A stretch of 64,000 nucleotides of DNA from Solidesulfovibrio aerotolerans (GTDB lineage: Bacteria > Desulfobacterota > Desulfovibrionia > Desulfovibrionales > Desulfovibrionaceae), in the NCBI RefSeq assembly GCF_009856865.1, contig NZ_WVUD01000005.1:62001-126000 (forward strand). The letters are read 5' to 3'. The position numbers and the translations under genes are program-made. The notes under the pieces are model-generated. The model worked only from the letters and a program-made list of their open reading frames with translations. It was not told where the DNA came from and made no database searches. The first letter of the stretch is position 1. The number at the start of each line of letters is the position of its first letter. Positions 41,819-50,863 of the stretch are shown here, one piece after another.

Positions 41819-42917
41819 GGTCGAGGATATCCTTAAACGCTGCCAGAAAGGCCTCGTTTTCCTCGTCGTTGCCGATACTCACGCGCAGCAGGTCGGGCAG
41901 GCCGTAGCTTTTAAGCGCCCGCACGATGATGCCGCGCCGAAGCAGCCCCTCAAACACCTCGGCGGCCGGATACGGCGGCTTAAACATCAAAAAGTTGGCC
42001 TGGGACGGATACACCCGGCAGCCAAACCCGGCCAGCGCCTCGGCCAGCCGAGTGCGCCCCCGGCGCACGGTTACAAGGCTTGCCCCGATAAAATCCGCGT
42101 CTTCCAGCGCCGCCAGCCCGGCGGCCTCGGCCAGCAGGTTGACGCTAAAAGGCAGCCGCACGCGCAGCAGATAATCCGCCAGCCAGGCCGGCATGACGCC
42201 AAAGCCCAGGCGCAGCCCGGCCAGCCCGTAGAGCTTGGAAAAGGTGCGCAGCACAACGACGTTGCCGCACTCCCCAAAGCGGGCCAGCATGGAATAGCGC
42301 TCGGCCGGCTCGGCAAATTCGGCATAGGCCTCGTCCACCACCAAGAGCGCCTTTTGGGGCAACGACCGGGCCAGGGCGAGGATCTCTTCGGCCGGCACGG
42401 CATGGCCGGAGGGATTGTCCGGGTTGGTCAGAAACACCAGCGAGGTGTGCTCGTCGCAGGCCCCGGCCAGGGCCGGCAGGTCGAAGGTGAAATCCGGCCC
42501 AAGCGTCGGCTGGCGCAAGGCAACCCCGCACAGGCGCGTCTGCTGGACATAGATGGAAAAACACGGGGCAAAGGCCACCACGTTGTCCACGCCCGGCCGG
42601 CAGGTGACGCGCACCAGCAGGTCAATGATCTCGTCTGAGCCGTTGCCGGCCACCACGCAGTCTTGCGGCACATTGTGATAGGCGGCCAGGGCGGCGGTCA
42701 GGGCGGGATTGCCGGCCCGGGGATAGCGAAAGACCATGTCGGCCTTGCGTCCCAGCACCCGCTTGACCAGGGGCGAAGCTCCCAGCGGGTTTTCATTGCT
42801 GGCCAGCTTGATCACGCGGGTCAGGTTGTACTTTTCCTTGATCTCTTCCATGGAGAGGCCGGGAGCGTAGGGCGTAAATTCACGCACATCGTCCCGGACC
42901 CGGTCGCTCGGCTGCAT
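41808..42917 (-). CDS. hisC: Histidinol-phosphate aminotransferase
   Basis: 369 residues, fold type I PLP enzyme that makes histidinol phosphate from imidazole-acetol phosphate and glutamate. Motifs: IKLASNENPLGASPLV, VVAGNGSDEIIDLL, FLTNPDNPSGHAV and the Schiff-base lysine in LRTFSKLYGLAGLRLGFG. Other his genes are absent here, so a broader aromatic aminotransferase role is possible. ATG 42917 has GGAG 7 nt upstream. It is first in a minus-strand run hisC-cmk-corA with an 11-nt overlap to cmk. Confidence 0.92.
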   Translation of the reverse strand: MQPSDRVRDDVREFTPYAPGLSMEEIKEKYNLTRVIKLASNENPLGASPLVKRVLGRKADMVFRYPRAGNPALTAALAAYHNVPQDCVVAGNGSDEIIDLLVRVTCRPGVDNVVAFAPCFSIYVQQTRLCGVALRQPTLGPDFTFDLPALAGACDEHTSLVFLTNPDNPSGHAVPAEEILALARSLPQKALLVVDEAYAEFAEPAERYSMLARFGECGNVVVLRTFSKLYGLAGLRLGFGVMPAWLADYLLRVRLPFSVNLLAEAAGLAALEDADFIGASLVTVRRGRTRLAEALAGFGCRVYPSQANFLMFKPPYPAAEVFEGLLRRGIIVRALKSYGLPDLLRVSIGNDEENEAFLAAFKDILDHAN

Positions 42918-43042
42918 CGGCGTACTCCAAAGTGGGTTTGCCCTGCCGCGCCACCACAACGGGAGCAACGGGGGGCGTTGTCCTCATTGTGGCGCGGGCG
43001 CGGCAGGCAGGGTCTGTGGCTGGCTGCATGGGCAGCAGACGG

Positions 43043-43492
43043 CTACGCGGCCTCGTGGGGCTTGATCGTCAACACCGGACAGACGGCGGCCTTGACCACC
43101 TTTTCGGCCACGGAGCCAAAAATAATGCGGTCAATGCCGGTGCGGCCATGGGTGCCCATGACGATCATGTCGACTTGCTGTTCCTCGGCGGCGGCCAGGA
43201 TCTCCTCGGCCGGATAGCCGGCCAGGACCAGGCCCTTGGCCGGCAAGCCCGGGAAATGAGCGGCCACGAAATCGTCCATGGTCGTGCCGGCCGAGGTCAC
43301 GACGTCGCCGACAAAGGTGTCCAGCGCCGCCTGGGGCACGTTAAAGCCTACATATTCCGCCAGGGACGGAGCGATGTAGACGCACAGGATTTCGGCTTTG
43401 GTGGCGGCGGCCAGGGTGGCGGCATATTCGGCCACCTGGGGAGAACTTTCCGAGAAATCCACTGCACACAGAATTTTTTTTACGCTCAGCAT
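43043..43492 (-). CDS. Universal stress protein (UspA family)
   Basis: 149 residues. The alpha/beta ATP-binding fold starts with KKILCAVDFSESSPQVAEYA, and the nucleotide motif GTHGRTGIDRIIFGSVAEKV fits G-2x-G-9x-G-S of the ATP-binding subgroup. Role: dimeric cytoplasmic stress regulator of unknown target. GGAG is 6 nt before ATG 43492. It is monocistronic by context and divergent from the sigma-54-type promoter at 43726. Confidence 0.92.
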   Translation of the reverse strand: MLSVKKILCAVDFSESSPQVAEYAATLAAATKAEILCVYIAPSLAEYVGFNVPQAALDTFVGDVVTSAGTTMDDFVAAHFPGLPAKGLVLAGYPAEEILAAAEEQQVDMIVMGTHGRTGIDRIIFGSVAEKVVKAAVCPVLTIKPHEAA

Positions 43493-43725
43493 GCTGCGCT
43501 CCTTTTTTCCGGGCGTGGGCACTTCCCGCGCTCAAGTTTCCGCCGGGCCGGCCGAAAAGGGGACAACGGCCCGGTTAGGCCAGGATGCCAAAGTGAATGG
43601 CAATAGACAAGGCGTTTCCGGTGTCATATGGAGTGGGGGCAGGCCAGAGCCTAAGAGGCAAAATTTTCCGCCTGCCAAATTTAATTTATCCTTAAATTGC
43701 ATGATGTTGACATATAATAGGCCAG

Positions 43726-43741
43726 TGGCAAGCTTTTTGCT
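43726..43741 (+). promoter_or_regulatory. Sigma-54 (RpoN) promoter
   Basis: TGGCAAGCTTTTTGCT matches the consensus TGGCACG-N4-TTGCW at every position but one, with GG and GC elements in the exact -24/-12 register. Expected transcription start is about 43752, leaving a ~20-nt leader to the ATG at 43775. In Desulfovibrio this sigma factor commonly serves flagellar and amino-acid/nitrogen genes with an enhancer-binding activator. Confidence 0.72.
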
Positions 43742-43774
43742 TGTAACTTGCAAACGTCAACAGGGGGCAAGGCG

Positions 43775-44263
43775 ATGAAGATCCAGACCGACCAACTGAC
43801 CGCCCTGCGGCAGACCACGGAACAGTCCAAGGGGACACAGGACAGTTCGGATGCCTTTGCCGCCCTTTTGGCCCAGCAAACCGGTACCGCCAGCGTCGCC
43901 CCGTCTTCGGGCCTGACCGTGCCGCCGCTTTCAAGCCTTTCCGGCATCGATCTCTCCAGTCTCCAGGGCATCGACTCGACCGAGGCCTCGGAGGAAATCA
44001 ACGAACAAGAGCGCGCCGTTATGGAAAACGTGGACACCTTGCTGACCAAGTGGGAGAGCTACGCCGACAAATTGGCCACCGGCTCCGGGAGCGATTCCCT
44101 CAAGCAGGCCTACGGCATCCTTGATCACATCGAAAGCGGCGTGAAGCAGCTCAAGGAAGATCTGCCCGCCGGCACCAGCTCCGGTCTCGGTTCCCTGGTC
44201 AATGAACTGGAAGTCATGACCGTTACCGAAAAGTTCAAGTTCAACCGGGGTGATTACATCTAG
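43775..44263 (+). CDS. Small Ser/Gln-rich protein of unknown function, sigma-54-controlled
   Basis: 162 residues, acidic, no signal peptide and no membrane segment. The N-terminal third (KIQTDQLTALRQTTEQSK, SSDAFAALLAQQTG) is disordered with a short amphipathic helix, as at the start of flagellar hook-length or muramidase-type proteins; the rest is helical (SEEINEQERAVMENVDTLLT, HIESGVKQLKEDLP). No family is recognised. The sigma-54-type promoter 34 nt upstream and a cheW gene 209 nt downstream hint at a motility-linked role, which is inference. A strong terminator follows, so it is monocistronic. Confidence 0.72.
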   Translation: MKIQTDQLTALRQTTEQSKGTQDSSDAFAALLAQQTGTASVAPSSGLTVPPLSSLSGIDLSSLQGIDSTEASEEINEQERAVMENVDTLLTKWESYADKLATGSGSDSLKQAYGILDHIESGVKQLKEDLPAGTSSGLGSLVNELEVMTVTEKFKFNRGDYI

Positions 44264-44312
44264 CCCGGTTGCGGCATCCGAACGTTCCCGTCAGGTCGTA
44301 GAGACTGTTCCC

Positions 44313-44349
44313 AGGCCGCCTGCGTCGTCCCCGCGCAGGCGGCCTTTTT
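44313..44349 (+). terminator. Rho-independent terminator
   Basis: Perfect 12-bp stem AGGCCGCCTGCG (44313-44324) with CGCAGGCGGCCT (44334-44345), 9-nt loop, then a T-run to 44349. It ends the 43775 transcript before cheW. Confidence 0.92.
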
Positions 44350-44472
44350 CGTTGTCCCGGGGGGCGGCGTACGCCCTTGGCGGCGAAGGCCTCGCCTTCG
44401 GCCGCGACTTGGCGTACGGAAGGGAAGGCGTAACTTTTCCTTGGCCTGACCTATCCCTATATGGAGGCGCGT

Positions 44473-44946
44473 ATGGACGACGAACCGGGAATCAAGCAAG
44501 AGAACGAACTGCTGCAACTTGTCACGTTTGCCATATCCGAGGAAGAATTCGGCATCGAGATTTTGCGGGTGCAGGAAATCATCCGCATCATGCCCATCAC
44601 CAAGGTTCCCAACTCGCCGCCGGCTGTGGAGGGCGTGATCAATCTGCGCGGCCGGGTCATTCCGGTGATTGATCTGCGCAAACGTTTCGGCATGCCGGAG
44701 CGGGATTACGACAATCAGACCCGGATCATCGTCATTGAGATCCACGGCATGATCATCGGGTTCGTGGTTGACGGCGTTTCCGAGGTGCTGCGGATCAAAG
44801 CCGATACGGTGGAGGCCCCGCCGGCAGTCGTGGCCGGGGTGGAGTCCGAATACATCAAAGGGGTCGGCAAGCTCGATGATCGCCTGCTGATCCTGCTTGA
44901 TCTGGACAAGCTGTTTTCCCGCGAAGAAATGCGCCAGGGCCGCTAG
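44473..44946 (+). CDS. cheW: Chemotaxis adaptor CheW
   Basis: 157 residues, single CheW domain: LLQLVTFAISEEEFGIEILRVQEI at the start, then the conserved PAVEGVINLRGRVIPVIDLRKRFG, and the closing LLILLDLDKLFS. It links chemoreceptors to CheA kinase; two receptors are in this window (5607 and 61912). ATG 44473 is preferred over 44461 because GGAGG at 44463-44467 then sits at ideal spacing. No cheA is adjacent, so it may serve an accessory array. Confidence 0.93.
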   Translation: MDDEPGIKQENELLQLVTFAISEEEFGIEILRVQEIIRIMPITKVPNSPPAVEGVINLRGRVIPVIDLRKRFGMPERDYDNQTRIIVIEIHGMIIGFVVDGVSEVLRIKADTVEAPPAVVAGVESEYIKGVGKLDDRLLILLDLDKLFSREEMRQGR

Positions 44947-44973
44947 ACCGCGCCCTGCCTCCTTCCCCTCCCG

Positions 44974-45582
44974 CTACGGCTTGCCGCCCCCTTGGCCGAC
45001 TTTGGCGCAGGCGGCAACGGCGGCGCGGTATTCTTTGAAGGCGTCGCCATAGGTCGGGTCTTTGGCCATGGCTTTGCGGTAATTTTCCAGGGCGGGCGGA
45101 CAGTTTCCGGCCTGCATGGCCAGATTGCCCAGGTAGTAATAGGTTTGGGGGTTGGCTGAGCCAAGCGCCGCCGCCCGGGTCAAGGCGTCTTTGGCTGCGG
45201 GAAAATTTTGCTGGCCGTAGCGCAGGATGCCCAGGGCTTCCTGGGGCCTGGGATTGCCGGGATCGAGGCTGGCAGCCCGGGAGAGGGCCGTTTCGGCCCG
45301 TTCGGGCTGTCCCTGGCGGGCACTGCACAGCCCCAGCAGCAAAAAAGCTTCGGCACTATCGGGCATTTGGCCCACAAGGGCAGCCAGGGCCGGCACCGCC
45401 TCGGCACAATTGCCGGCGGCAACGGTTTGCTTAAGGCTTTGCAGCCGCTCGGCCGGGCTTGGCGGCGGCGGACTGCTCGGCGGCGGCAGTTGCTTTTGGC
45501 AACCGGCCAGAAGCAGGAGCAGCAGCAGAACGGCTGGCAGGATTCTGGGTCGCGACTGGAACAAGGTGGACAATGGGGACAT
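44974..45582 (-). CDS. TPR-repeat lipoprotein
   Basis: 202 residues. The lipoprotein signal ends in LLLLLLAGC (Cys about 28), followed by a Pro/Ser-rich linker. Three to four TPR units follow (AEAFLLLGLCSARQGQPERA, PQEALGILRYGQQNFPAAKD, PQTYYYLGNLAMQAGNCPPA). Such proteins serve as outer-membrane or periplasmic protein-interaction scaffolds (PilF-like or YfgM-like). It is convergent with cheW and divergent from the sensor kinase at 45940. Confidence 0.85.
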   Translation of the reverse strand: MSPLSTLFQSRPRILPAVLLLLLLLAGCQKQLPPPSSPPPPSPAERLQSLKQTVAAGNCAEAVPALAALVGQMPDSAEAFLLLGLCSARQGQPERAETALSRAASLDPGNPRPQEALGILRYGQQNFPAAKDALTRAAALGSANPQTYYYLGNLAMQAGNCPPALENYRKAMAKDPTYGDAFKEYRAAVAACAKVGQGGGKP

Positions 45583-45939
45583 GACGCGCCTCCCGTATCA
45601 AACGAACCCGCTGGGCGAACCCGCTGGGGTGAACCCGCTCCCGCGCGGCCATCTGAAACATTCGCTGAAACACCCGAAAAATAAAGGATTAATCCCGACT
45701 CAAAAGGCTGTCAATCCCCTTTGCGCGGCCGTTGCGCCGCCTCGGCCGGAGAAACTTGACGGCCATACCCGACCAACGTAGAGGGTAATAGTCTTAGGAA
45801 GGCATCGTCCCTTTTTTCGCATTGGAGTGGCTGTGCGTCGTTTTTCCGAGTCGTTTCCAGACATTGCCATCCCCCGTGTACGTCTGACGTTTCCGGCAGG
45901 ACAGCAGCCGGCCTTGCTCCCGGACCGCCCGTAACACCC
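45583..45939. other. Divergent intergenic region with short tandem repeat
   Basis: No gene is supported in these 357 bases. Three copies of GAACCCGCTGGG (third copy ending CTCCC) follow one another at 45604-45642, just upstream of the TPR lipoprotein. TTGACG at 45756-45761 has no convincing -10, so no promoter is called. Confidence 0.4.
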
Positions 45940-48900
45940 ATGCCGACACCTCCCAGTCCACCACCGCCCTTTCCCACCGCCACCCTGACCAAGGATCTCT
46001 GGCTGCTGGGCTCGGTTGTGGCAGCCCTGGCCGTTGTGGGCTGCTTTACGTTGCCGCTCTTTGCCATCCTGGCCGATCTGGCCTGCGCCCTGACCGGAGC
46101 CGCCACCTTTCTGGTCGTGTGGAACGCCAGACTCCATGTGGATGAGGATTTTTTTCTGATTCTGGGTCTGGCCTTCCTGGCGGCGGCGTTCTTTGACGGA
46201 ACCCGGCCGGTCCTGGTCGCCAGCCAACCCGGCCTGTCCGCGTCGGCAGCAATCCTGGCCGGTCTTCGCCCGGCCGGCATGCTGCTGCTGTCCCTGGCCC
46301 TGTGCTTTGGGGCCTGGCGTCCCCAGCGCCGACGGATTTCCATTGCCCTTGTCGGGGTCTGGCTGGGCTGCGCCGCCGTGGTCCTGGCGCTGGTGTTTCT
46401 GCCGTGGGAGCCGTTGGCTGCGCTGCGCGTCTGGGAGGTGCCCGGAGCCGGCCCCGGCCAGCAGGGCCGGCCCCTGCTCGAAGCGACTGGAAACGGCCTG
46501 GCTGCGCTGCTGTTCGCGGCCGCTGCCGTGGGGGTCTGGAGCACCCGGACGCTGTCGCCCGGCCCCATTGGCAATCTGCTCCTGGCCTCGTTGTGCTGTC
46601 TGGCCATATCGGCGGCCATTTGCGCTGCGGGCCGTCCCGGCGGGGCGATCAGCATGCTCGGGCACACGTTTAAAGTCCTTGGCTATTGCCTGAGTTGCCA
46701 GGCTATTGTGGTGATCGGCATCAGCCGGCCCCACGCTCTCCTTTTCCGCGAGATCAACCGCCGGGAGCAGGAACTGACCGGGCGCATGGTCCGTTTGAGC
46801 GCCCAGGCCCGGGCCATCTTCGATCTGGGCGGCGTCAAATCCCTGGAAGGCGGCGATTTCAAGGATTTTGCCGCGGCCCTGTTGCAGCGGGCCACGGCAG
46901 TCATCGGTATCGGGCGGGCCGGGGTGTGGGTGTTCTCGCCGACCCATGACCGGCTGGTGTGCCTGCTCGGCAGCGGCCCCGCCAGCCAGGACGAGGGCGT
47001 CTCCCTGGCCTGCGGCGCGGCGCAGGATTATTTCGAAGCCGTGGCCCATGAGCGGGTCATTGCCGCCGTCGATGTCGAAAACACCTTGCTGCTGCGCTGT
47101 TTTCTCGAGCCCTACCTCAAACCGCGCGGCATCGGTTCGCTCCTCGACGCCCCTTTTCGCTTCTCCGGCCGGGTGGCCGGGGTGCTGCGCCTGGAGCATC
47201 TGGGCAGCGCACGCCATTGGTCCGACGACGAGCAGGCCTTTGCCGGCTCCATGGCCGACATGCTGAGCCTGGCTCTGGAAACGTCGGAACGCCGCCGGGC
47301 CTCCCAGGAACTGGCCGAAAGCGAACAGCGGCTGCGCTCGCTGCTCGACGCCATGCCCGACCCGGTCTGTTTCAAGGACGCCGAAGGACGCTGGATCGTG
47401 GCCAATCAGGCCCTGATCGAGGACTTCGGCCTGACCGGCATCTCCTGGCAGGGGCGCACCGACGCGGAACTGGCCGCAAAATCCGCCAGCGGCGGCGAGG
47501 CCTTCGCCGCCGCCGCCGCCACCGACGCCCGGACCTGGGCCAGCCGCGCCGTCACCATCTACGGCATCTCCATACCCACCCCCGGCGGCCAGATACGCCA
47601 CTTCGACGTCATAAAGGCCCCGCTTTTCAATGCCGACGGCAGTCCCAAGGGCCTTGTCGTCCTCTCCCGGGACATCACCGCCTACCGCGACGCCCTGGCC
47701 CGGCTGCGGGAAACCAACGCGGAACTCGAAGCCATCTACAACGAGACCTCCGACGGCCTGGTCATCGCCGACGCCACCGCCCAAACCATTATCCGGGTCA
47801 ATGCCGCCGCCTGCCGGATGTTTGGCTACGCACCGCACCAGTTCACCGCCATCCGGCCCGGCGAGCTGCACCCCGAGGCCGAACGCCACAGCGCCGAAAG
47901 CCGCTTCGCCGACATCGCCGCCGGCAACCGCCGCCTGCTCGAAGCCATCCCCTGCCGCCGCCAAAACGGCGAAACCTTTCACGCCGACATCTCAGGCCAG
48001 GCCATCGCCTACGGCGGCCAGCCGGCCATCCTGGCCTTTTTCCGGGACATCTCCGAACGGCGCAACAACGAAGAGCGGGTGCGCAATTCCGAAGACCACT
48101 TCCGCAAGGTCTTTAACAGCACCTACGACGCCATCTTCCTGCACAACGCCGACGGGACCATCCTCGACGTCAACGACAAGATGCTCGAACTCTACGGCGT
48201 GCGCCGCGAAGAAGCCGCGACGTTTGGCATCGAGGCCGACTACTCCAGCCAGGACAACCCCAAGGACAAATTGGCCGAATACTGGCGCGACGTCATGGCC
48301 GGCGAAGAACGCTTCTTTGAATGGAAAGCCCGCCGTCCCCACGACGGCAGCCACTTTTTTGTCGAAGTCTATCTGCGCCGCCTGTCCGTGGGGCAAAACA
48401 ACGTCATCCTGGCCAACGTGCGCGACGTCACCGAACGCAAACGCGTCCAGGCCGCCCTGGCCGCCCGCCAGGAGGAAATCTCGGCCCTTAACCGCGATCT
48501 GGCCCGGCGGGTGCGCGTGGAAACCGAGAAAAACCGCCAGAAGGATATCCTGCTCCTCAATCAGACCAGGCTTGCCGCCATGGGCGAAATGATCGGCAAC
48601 ATCGCCCACCAGTGGCGGCAACCCTTAAACGCCCTGAGCATCCTTTTGGCCAATCTGCGCTTTGAATACGACGCCGTGTGCGACGACACCCGCGCCCTCG
48701 ATGTCGCCCACAAACAGGCGTTCGAAATTCTGCGCAAAATGTCGTCCACCATCGACGACTTCCGCAATTTCTTCAAACCCGACCGCAAACGCGAACCCTT
48801 CCTGGTTGTCGACGCCATCGGCGACGCCCTGCTCCTCATCGAAGCCAGCCTGGCCCAACACGGCATCGCCCTGCACTTCGTCGCCCGGCACAACCCGCGC

Positions 48901-49296
48901 GTGGAAGGCTTTCGGGGCGAATTCTCCCAGGTCATCCTCAATCTGCTCAGTAACGCCAAGGACGCCATCCTGGCCCACAAACCCGCCCTAGGGTGCATTG
49001 CCATCCGCGTCATGGAGCGCAAGGGGCAGGCCGCGATCCACATCAGCGACAACGGCGGCGGCCTGTCCCCCGAAATCGTGGATCGCATCTTCGACCCCTA
49101 CTTCACCACCAAAGGCAGCCAGGACGGCACCGGCCTTGGCCTGTACATGTCCAGGACCATCATCACCGACCATATGTCCGGGTCGCTCACTGTTGCCAAC
49201 CACAAACACGGCGCGCGCATGGCCATCCGCCTGCCGCTCGCCCCAGCAGCCCGCGGACCGCTTCACCGGTCCGATACCCCAGGAGACGGCTCATGA
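45940..49296 (+). CDS. Multi-PAS sensor histidine kinase with MASE3-type membrane domain
   Basis: 1118 residues. Seven or eight membrane helices occupy ~20-270 in a MASE3-like sensor, followed by a GAF-like domain (~285-450), PAS1 (~462-590), PAS2 (~600-715) and PAS3 (~720-850). The dimerisation/phosphoacceptor helix has H890 in GNIAHQWRQPLNALS, the W-R-Q-P-L-N type of HisKA, and the ATPase domain has LLSNAKDAILA, ISDNGGGLSPE and GTGLGLYMSRTI. Its stop overlaps the start of a REC-PAS-GGDEF regulator as ATGA, so the two form a two-component pair. The input is unknown; the many PAS domains suggest redox or small-ligand sensing. The Shine-Dalgarno is weak. Confidence 0.9.
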   Translation: MPTPPSPPPPFPTATLTKDLWLLGSVVAALAVVGCFTLPLFAILADLACALTGAATFLVVWNARLHVDEDFFLILGLAFLAAAFFDGTRPVLVASQPGLSASAAILAGLRPAGMLLLSLALCFGAWRPQRRRISIALVGVWLGCAAVVLALVFLPWEPLAALRVWEVPGAGPGQQGRPLLEATGNGLAALLFAAAAVGVWSTRTLSPGPIGNLLLASLCCLAISAAICAAGRPGGAISMLGHTFKVLGYCLSCQAIVVIGISRPHALLFREINRREQELTGRMVRLSAQARAIFDLGGVKSLEGGDFKDFAAALLQRATAVIGIGRAGVWVFSPTHDRLVCLLGSGPASQDEGVSLACGAAQDYFEAVAHERVIAAVDVENTLLLRCFLEPYLKPRGIGSLLDAPFRFSGRVAGVLRLEHLGSARHWSDDEQAFAGSMADMLSLALETSERRRASQELAESEQRLRSLLDAMPDPVCFKDAEGRWIVANQALIEDFGLTGISWQGRTDAELAAKSASGGEAFAAAAATDARTWASRAVTIYGISIPTPGGQIRHFDVIKAPLFNADGSPKGLVVLSRDITAYRDALARLRETNAELEAIYNETSDGLVIADATAQTIIRVNAAACRMFGYAPHQFTAIRPGELHPEAERHSAESRFADIAAGNRRLLEAIPCRRQNGETFHADISGQAIAYGGQPAILAFFRDISERRNNEERVRNSEDHFRKVFNSTYDAIFLHNADGTILDVNDKMLELYGVRREEAATFGIEADYSSQDNPKDKLAEYWRDVMAGEERFFEWKARRPHDGSHFFVEVYLRRLSVGQNNVILANVRDVTERKRVQAALAARQEEISALNRDLARRVRVETEKNRQKDILLLNQTRLAAMGEMIGNIAHQWRQPLNALSILLANLRFEYDAVCDDTRALDVAHKQAFEILRKMSSTIDDFRNFFKPDRKREPFLVVDAIGDALLLIEASLAQHGIALHFVARHNPRVEGFRGEFSQVILNLLSNAKDAILAHKPALGCIAIRVMERKGQAAIHISDNGGGLSPEIVDRIFDPYFTTKGSQDGTGLGLYMSRTIITDHMSGSLTVANHKHGARMAIRLPLAPAARGPLHRSDTPGDGS

Positions 49297-50585
49297 CCCC
49301 GCCCAGACTGCTGCCCGAACGCCTGCGTCCGCTGCGCTCCATGCATATCCTCGTGGTCGAGGACGACCGTTTCGCCCGCGAGCAGTTAAGCCTGCTCCTG
49401 TCCCGCTTCGCCGCCCGCCTGACCACCGCCGCCGACGGCGCGCAGGGACTCGAGACCTACAAGTTCGAGCGGCCCGACATCGTTGTCACCGATATCAATA
49501 TGCCCCGCCTCGACGGCCTGGACATGGCCCAAGCCATCAAGGCCATGGACCCCAACACCCCGGTCATCCTCGTCACCGCCCACAGCGACACCCGGTTCTT
49601 CCTGCGCTCCATCGATATCGGCATCGACGGCTACGTCGTCAAACCCATCGACGCCGACAACCTCCTGGCCCTTTTGGCCAAGGAAGCCAAAACCCTGCTC
49701 GACGCCAGAGCCGCCGAAGACCGGGCCGGCATGTTCCGCTTTATCCTCGACATCAACCCCAATTTCATCCTCACCCTGCACGCCGGCGAAGTGGACTACA
49801 TCAACCGCACCTTCCTCGATTTCCTCGGTGCCCCGGATTTGGCGACTCTCAAACTCGGCCAACACGCCGGGCGCTTCCTGGAACTCGACGGACGCGGCTT
49901 CGATGCCGCCGACCTGTCCTGGACTGCACTTTTGGGGCAGCACGAAAACCATACCCACCAGGCCGTTTTCACCCCCCTGCCCATCGGGTCCGACCGCGCC
50001 CGGACCTACCTCGTCTCCTCGGCCGGCTTCCCCGAACTCGGGCGCACCATCATCACCTTCACCGATATCACCCCCCTGGCCGAGGAACGCCGCATCCTGC
50101 GCATCCGCGCCGCCACCGACGCCCTGACCGGTATTGCCAACCGGGCCGAACTGGCCGAAGCCCTGGAACGCGAATGCAACCGCACCTCCCGGCACGCCGA
50201 CAACCTGTGCGCCATCATGTTCGATATCGACCATTTTAAAGTCGTCAACGACACCTACGGCCACCCCGCCGGCGACGTCGTCCTCACCACGCTCACCCAC
50301 CTGGTCTCCCGCCATGTCCGCGACCACGACACGTTTGGCCGCTACGGCGGCGAGGAATTCCTCCTCATCACCCCCCAGACCGGCATTGAGGCGGCCCGGC
50401 AGCTCGCCGAGCGCCTGCGCAGCGAAATCGAAAACCACTCCTTTCCGGCCATCGGACAGGTGACCTGCAGCTTCGGCGTCACCGCCAACCGCCCCGACGA
50501 CACCCCCAACTCCCTTATCGCCCGGGCCGATACCGCCCTCTACGACGCCAAGGAAGCCGGCCGCAATTGCGTCGTCGTCCGCTAG
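49293..50585 (+). CDS. REC-PAS-GGDEF response regulator (diguanylate cyclase)
   Basis: 430 residues. The receiver (~17-130) has VVEDDR and phospho-acceptor D67 (VTDINMPRLDG); a PAS-like domain (~145-255) follows, then GGDEF (~262-430) with YGGEEF and an RDHD I-site five residues before it, so c-di-GMP synthesis with feedback inhibition is expected. AGGAGA precedes ATG 49293, which lies in ATGA overlap with the upstream kinase stop; both are therefore made in a coupled way and probably act together. Confidence 0.93.
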   Translation: MTPPRLLPERLRPLRSMHILVVEDDRFAREQLSLLLSRFAARLTTAADGAQGLETYKFERPDIVVTDINMPRLDGLDMAQAIKAMDPNTPVILVTAHSDTRFFLRSIDIGIDGYVVKPIDADNLLALLAKEAKTLLDARAAEDRAGMFRFILDINPNFILTLHAGEVDYINRTFLDFLGAPDLATLKLGQHAGRFLELDGRGFDAADLSWTALLGQHENHTHQAVFTPLPIGSDRARTYLVSSAGFPELGRTIITFTDITPLAEERRILRIRAATDALTGIANRAELAEALERECNRTSRHADNLCAIMFDIDHFKVVNDTYGHPAGDVVLTTLTHLVSRHVRDHDTFGRYGGEEFLLITPQTGIEAARQLAERLRSEIENHSFPAIGQVTCSFGVTANRPDDTPNSLIARADTALYDAKEAGRNCVVVR

Positions 50586-50625
50586 GCCGGGCGCTGCCTC
50601 CCAGGGACGCAGCGGGCGGGAGTAA

Positions 50626-50771
50626 GATCGCGTCGGACAGATCGGAGAGAGCGGGATCGCGTCAGTTTGGGTCGAAGGGAACGAGATTGCGTCGGTCTGG
50701 ATTGAATGGAGCGAGATCGCGTCGGTCTGACTCGGAGGAAACGGGATAGCGTCAGTTTGGATCGGGAAAGC
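50626..50771. repeat. Five degenerate 30-bp tandem repeats
   Basis: Units start at 50626, 50655, 50685, 50715 and 50745 (29, 30, 30, 30 and 27 bp). The conserved part is GATCGCGTCGGTCTGG, with A/T/C substitutions; the second half is purine-rich (GAAxGGAxCGA). There is no unique spacer, so this is not a CRISPR. It lies 40 bp after the GGDEF stop in a 577-bp region (50586-51162) without a gene. It could be a minisatellite or a multi-site protein-binding array. Confidence 0.75.
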
Positions 50772-50863
50772 GATCACGCCCAAGCAGAAACCGGGCCGGT
50801 TCCCCCAGCCAATCTGGTTGCTCCTTCTCCAAGCAAATGCGGCCCTTTGGGCCGCTGGCGACT

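Noticed and set aside
43707-43718. TTGACATATAAT as a sigma-70 promoter
   Set aside because: The two hexamers abut with no spacer; the sigma-54 element 8 nt downstream fits far better.
45700-47982. 760-residue minus-strand frame
   Set aside because: Antisense to the MASE3/PAS kinase; no domain motif and shadow-type composition.
50626-50771. CRISPR array
   Set aside because: Repeats are contiguous and degenerate, without unique spacers, and no cas genes are present.
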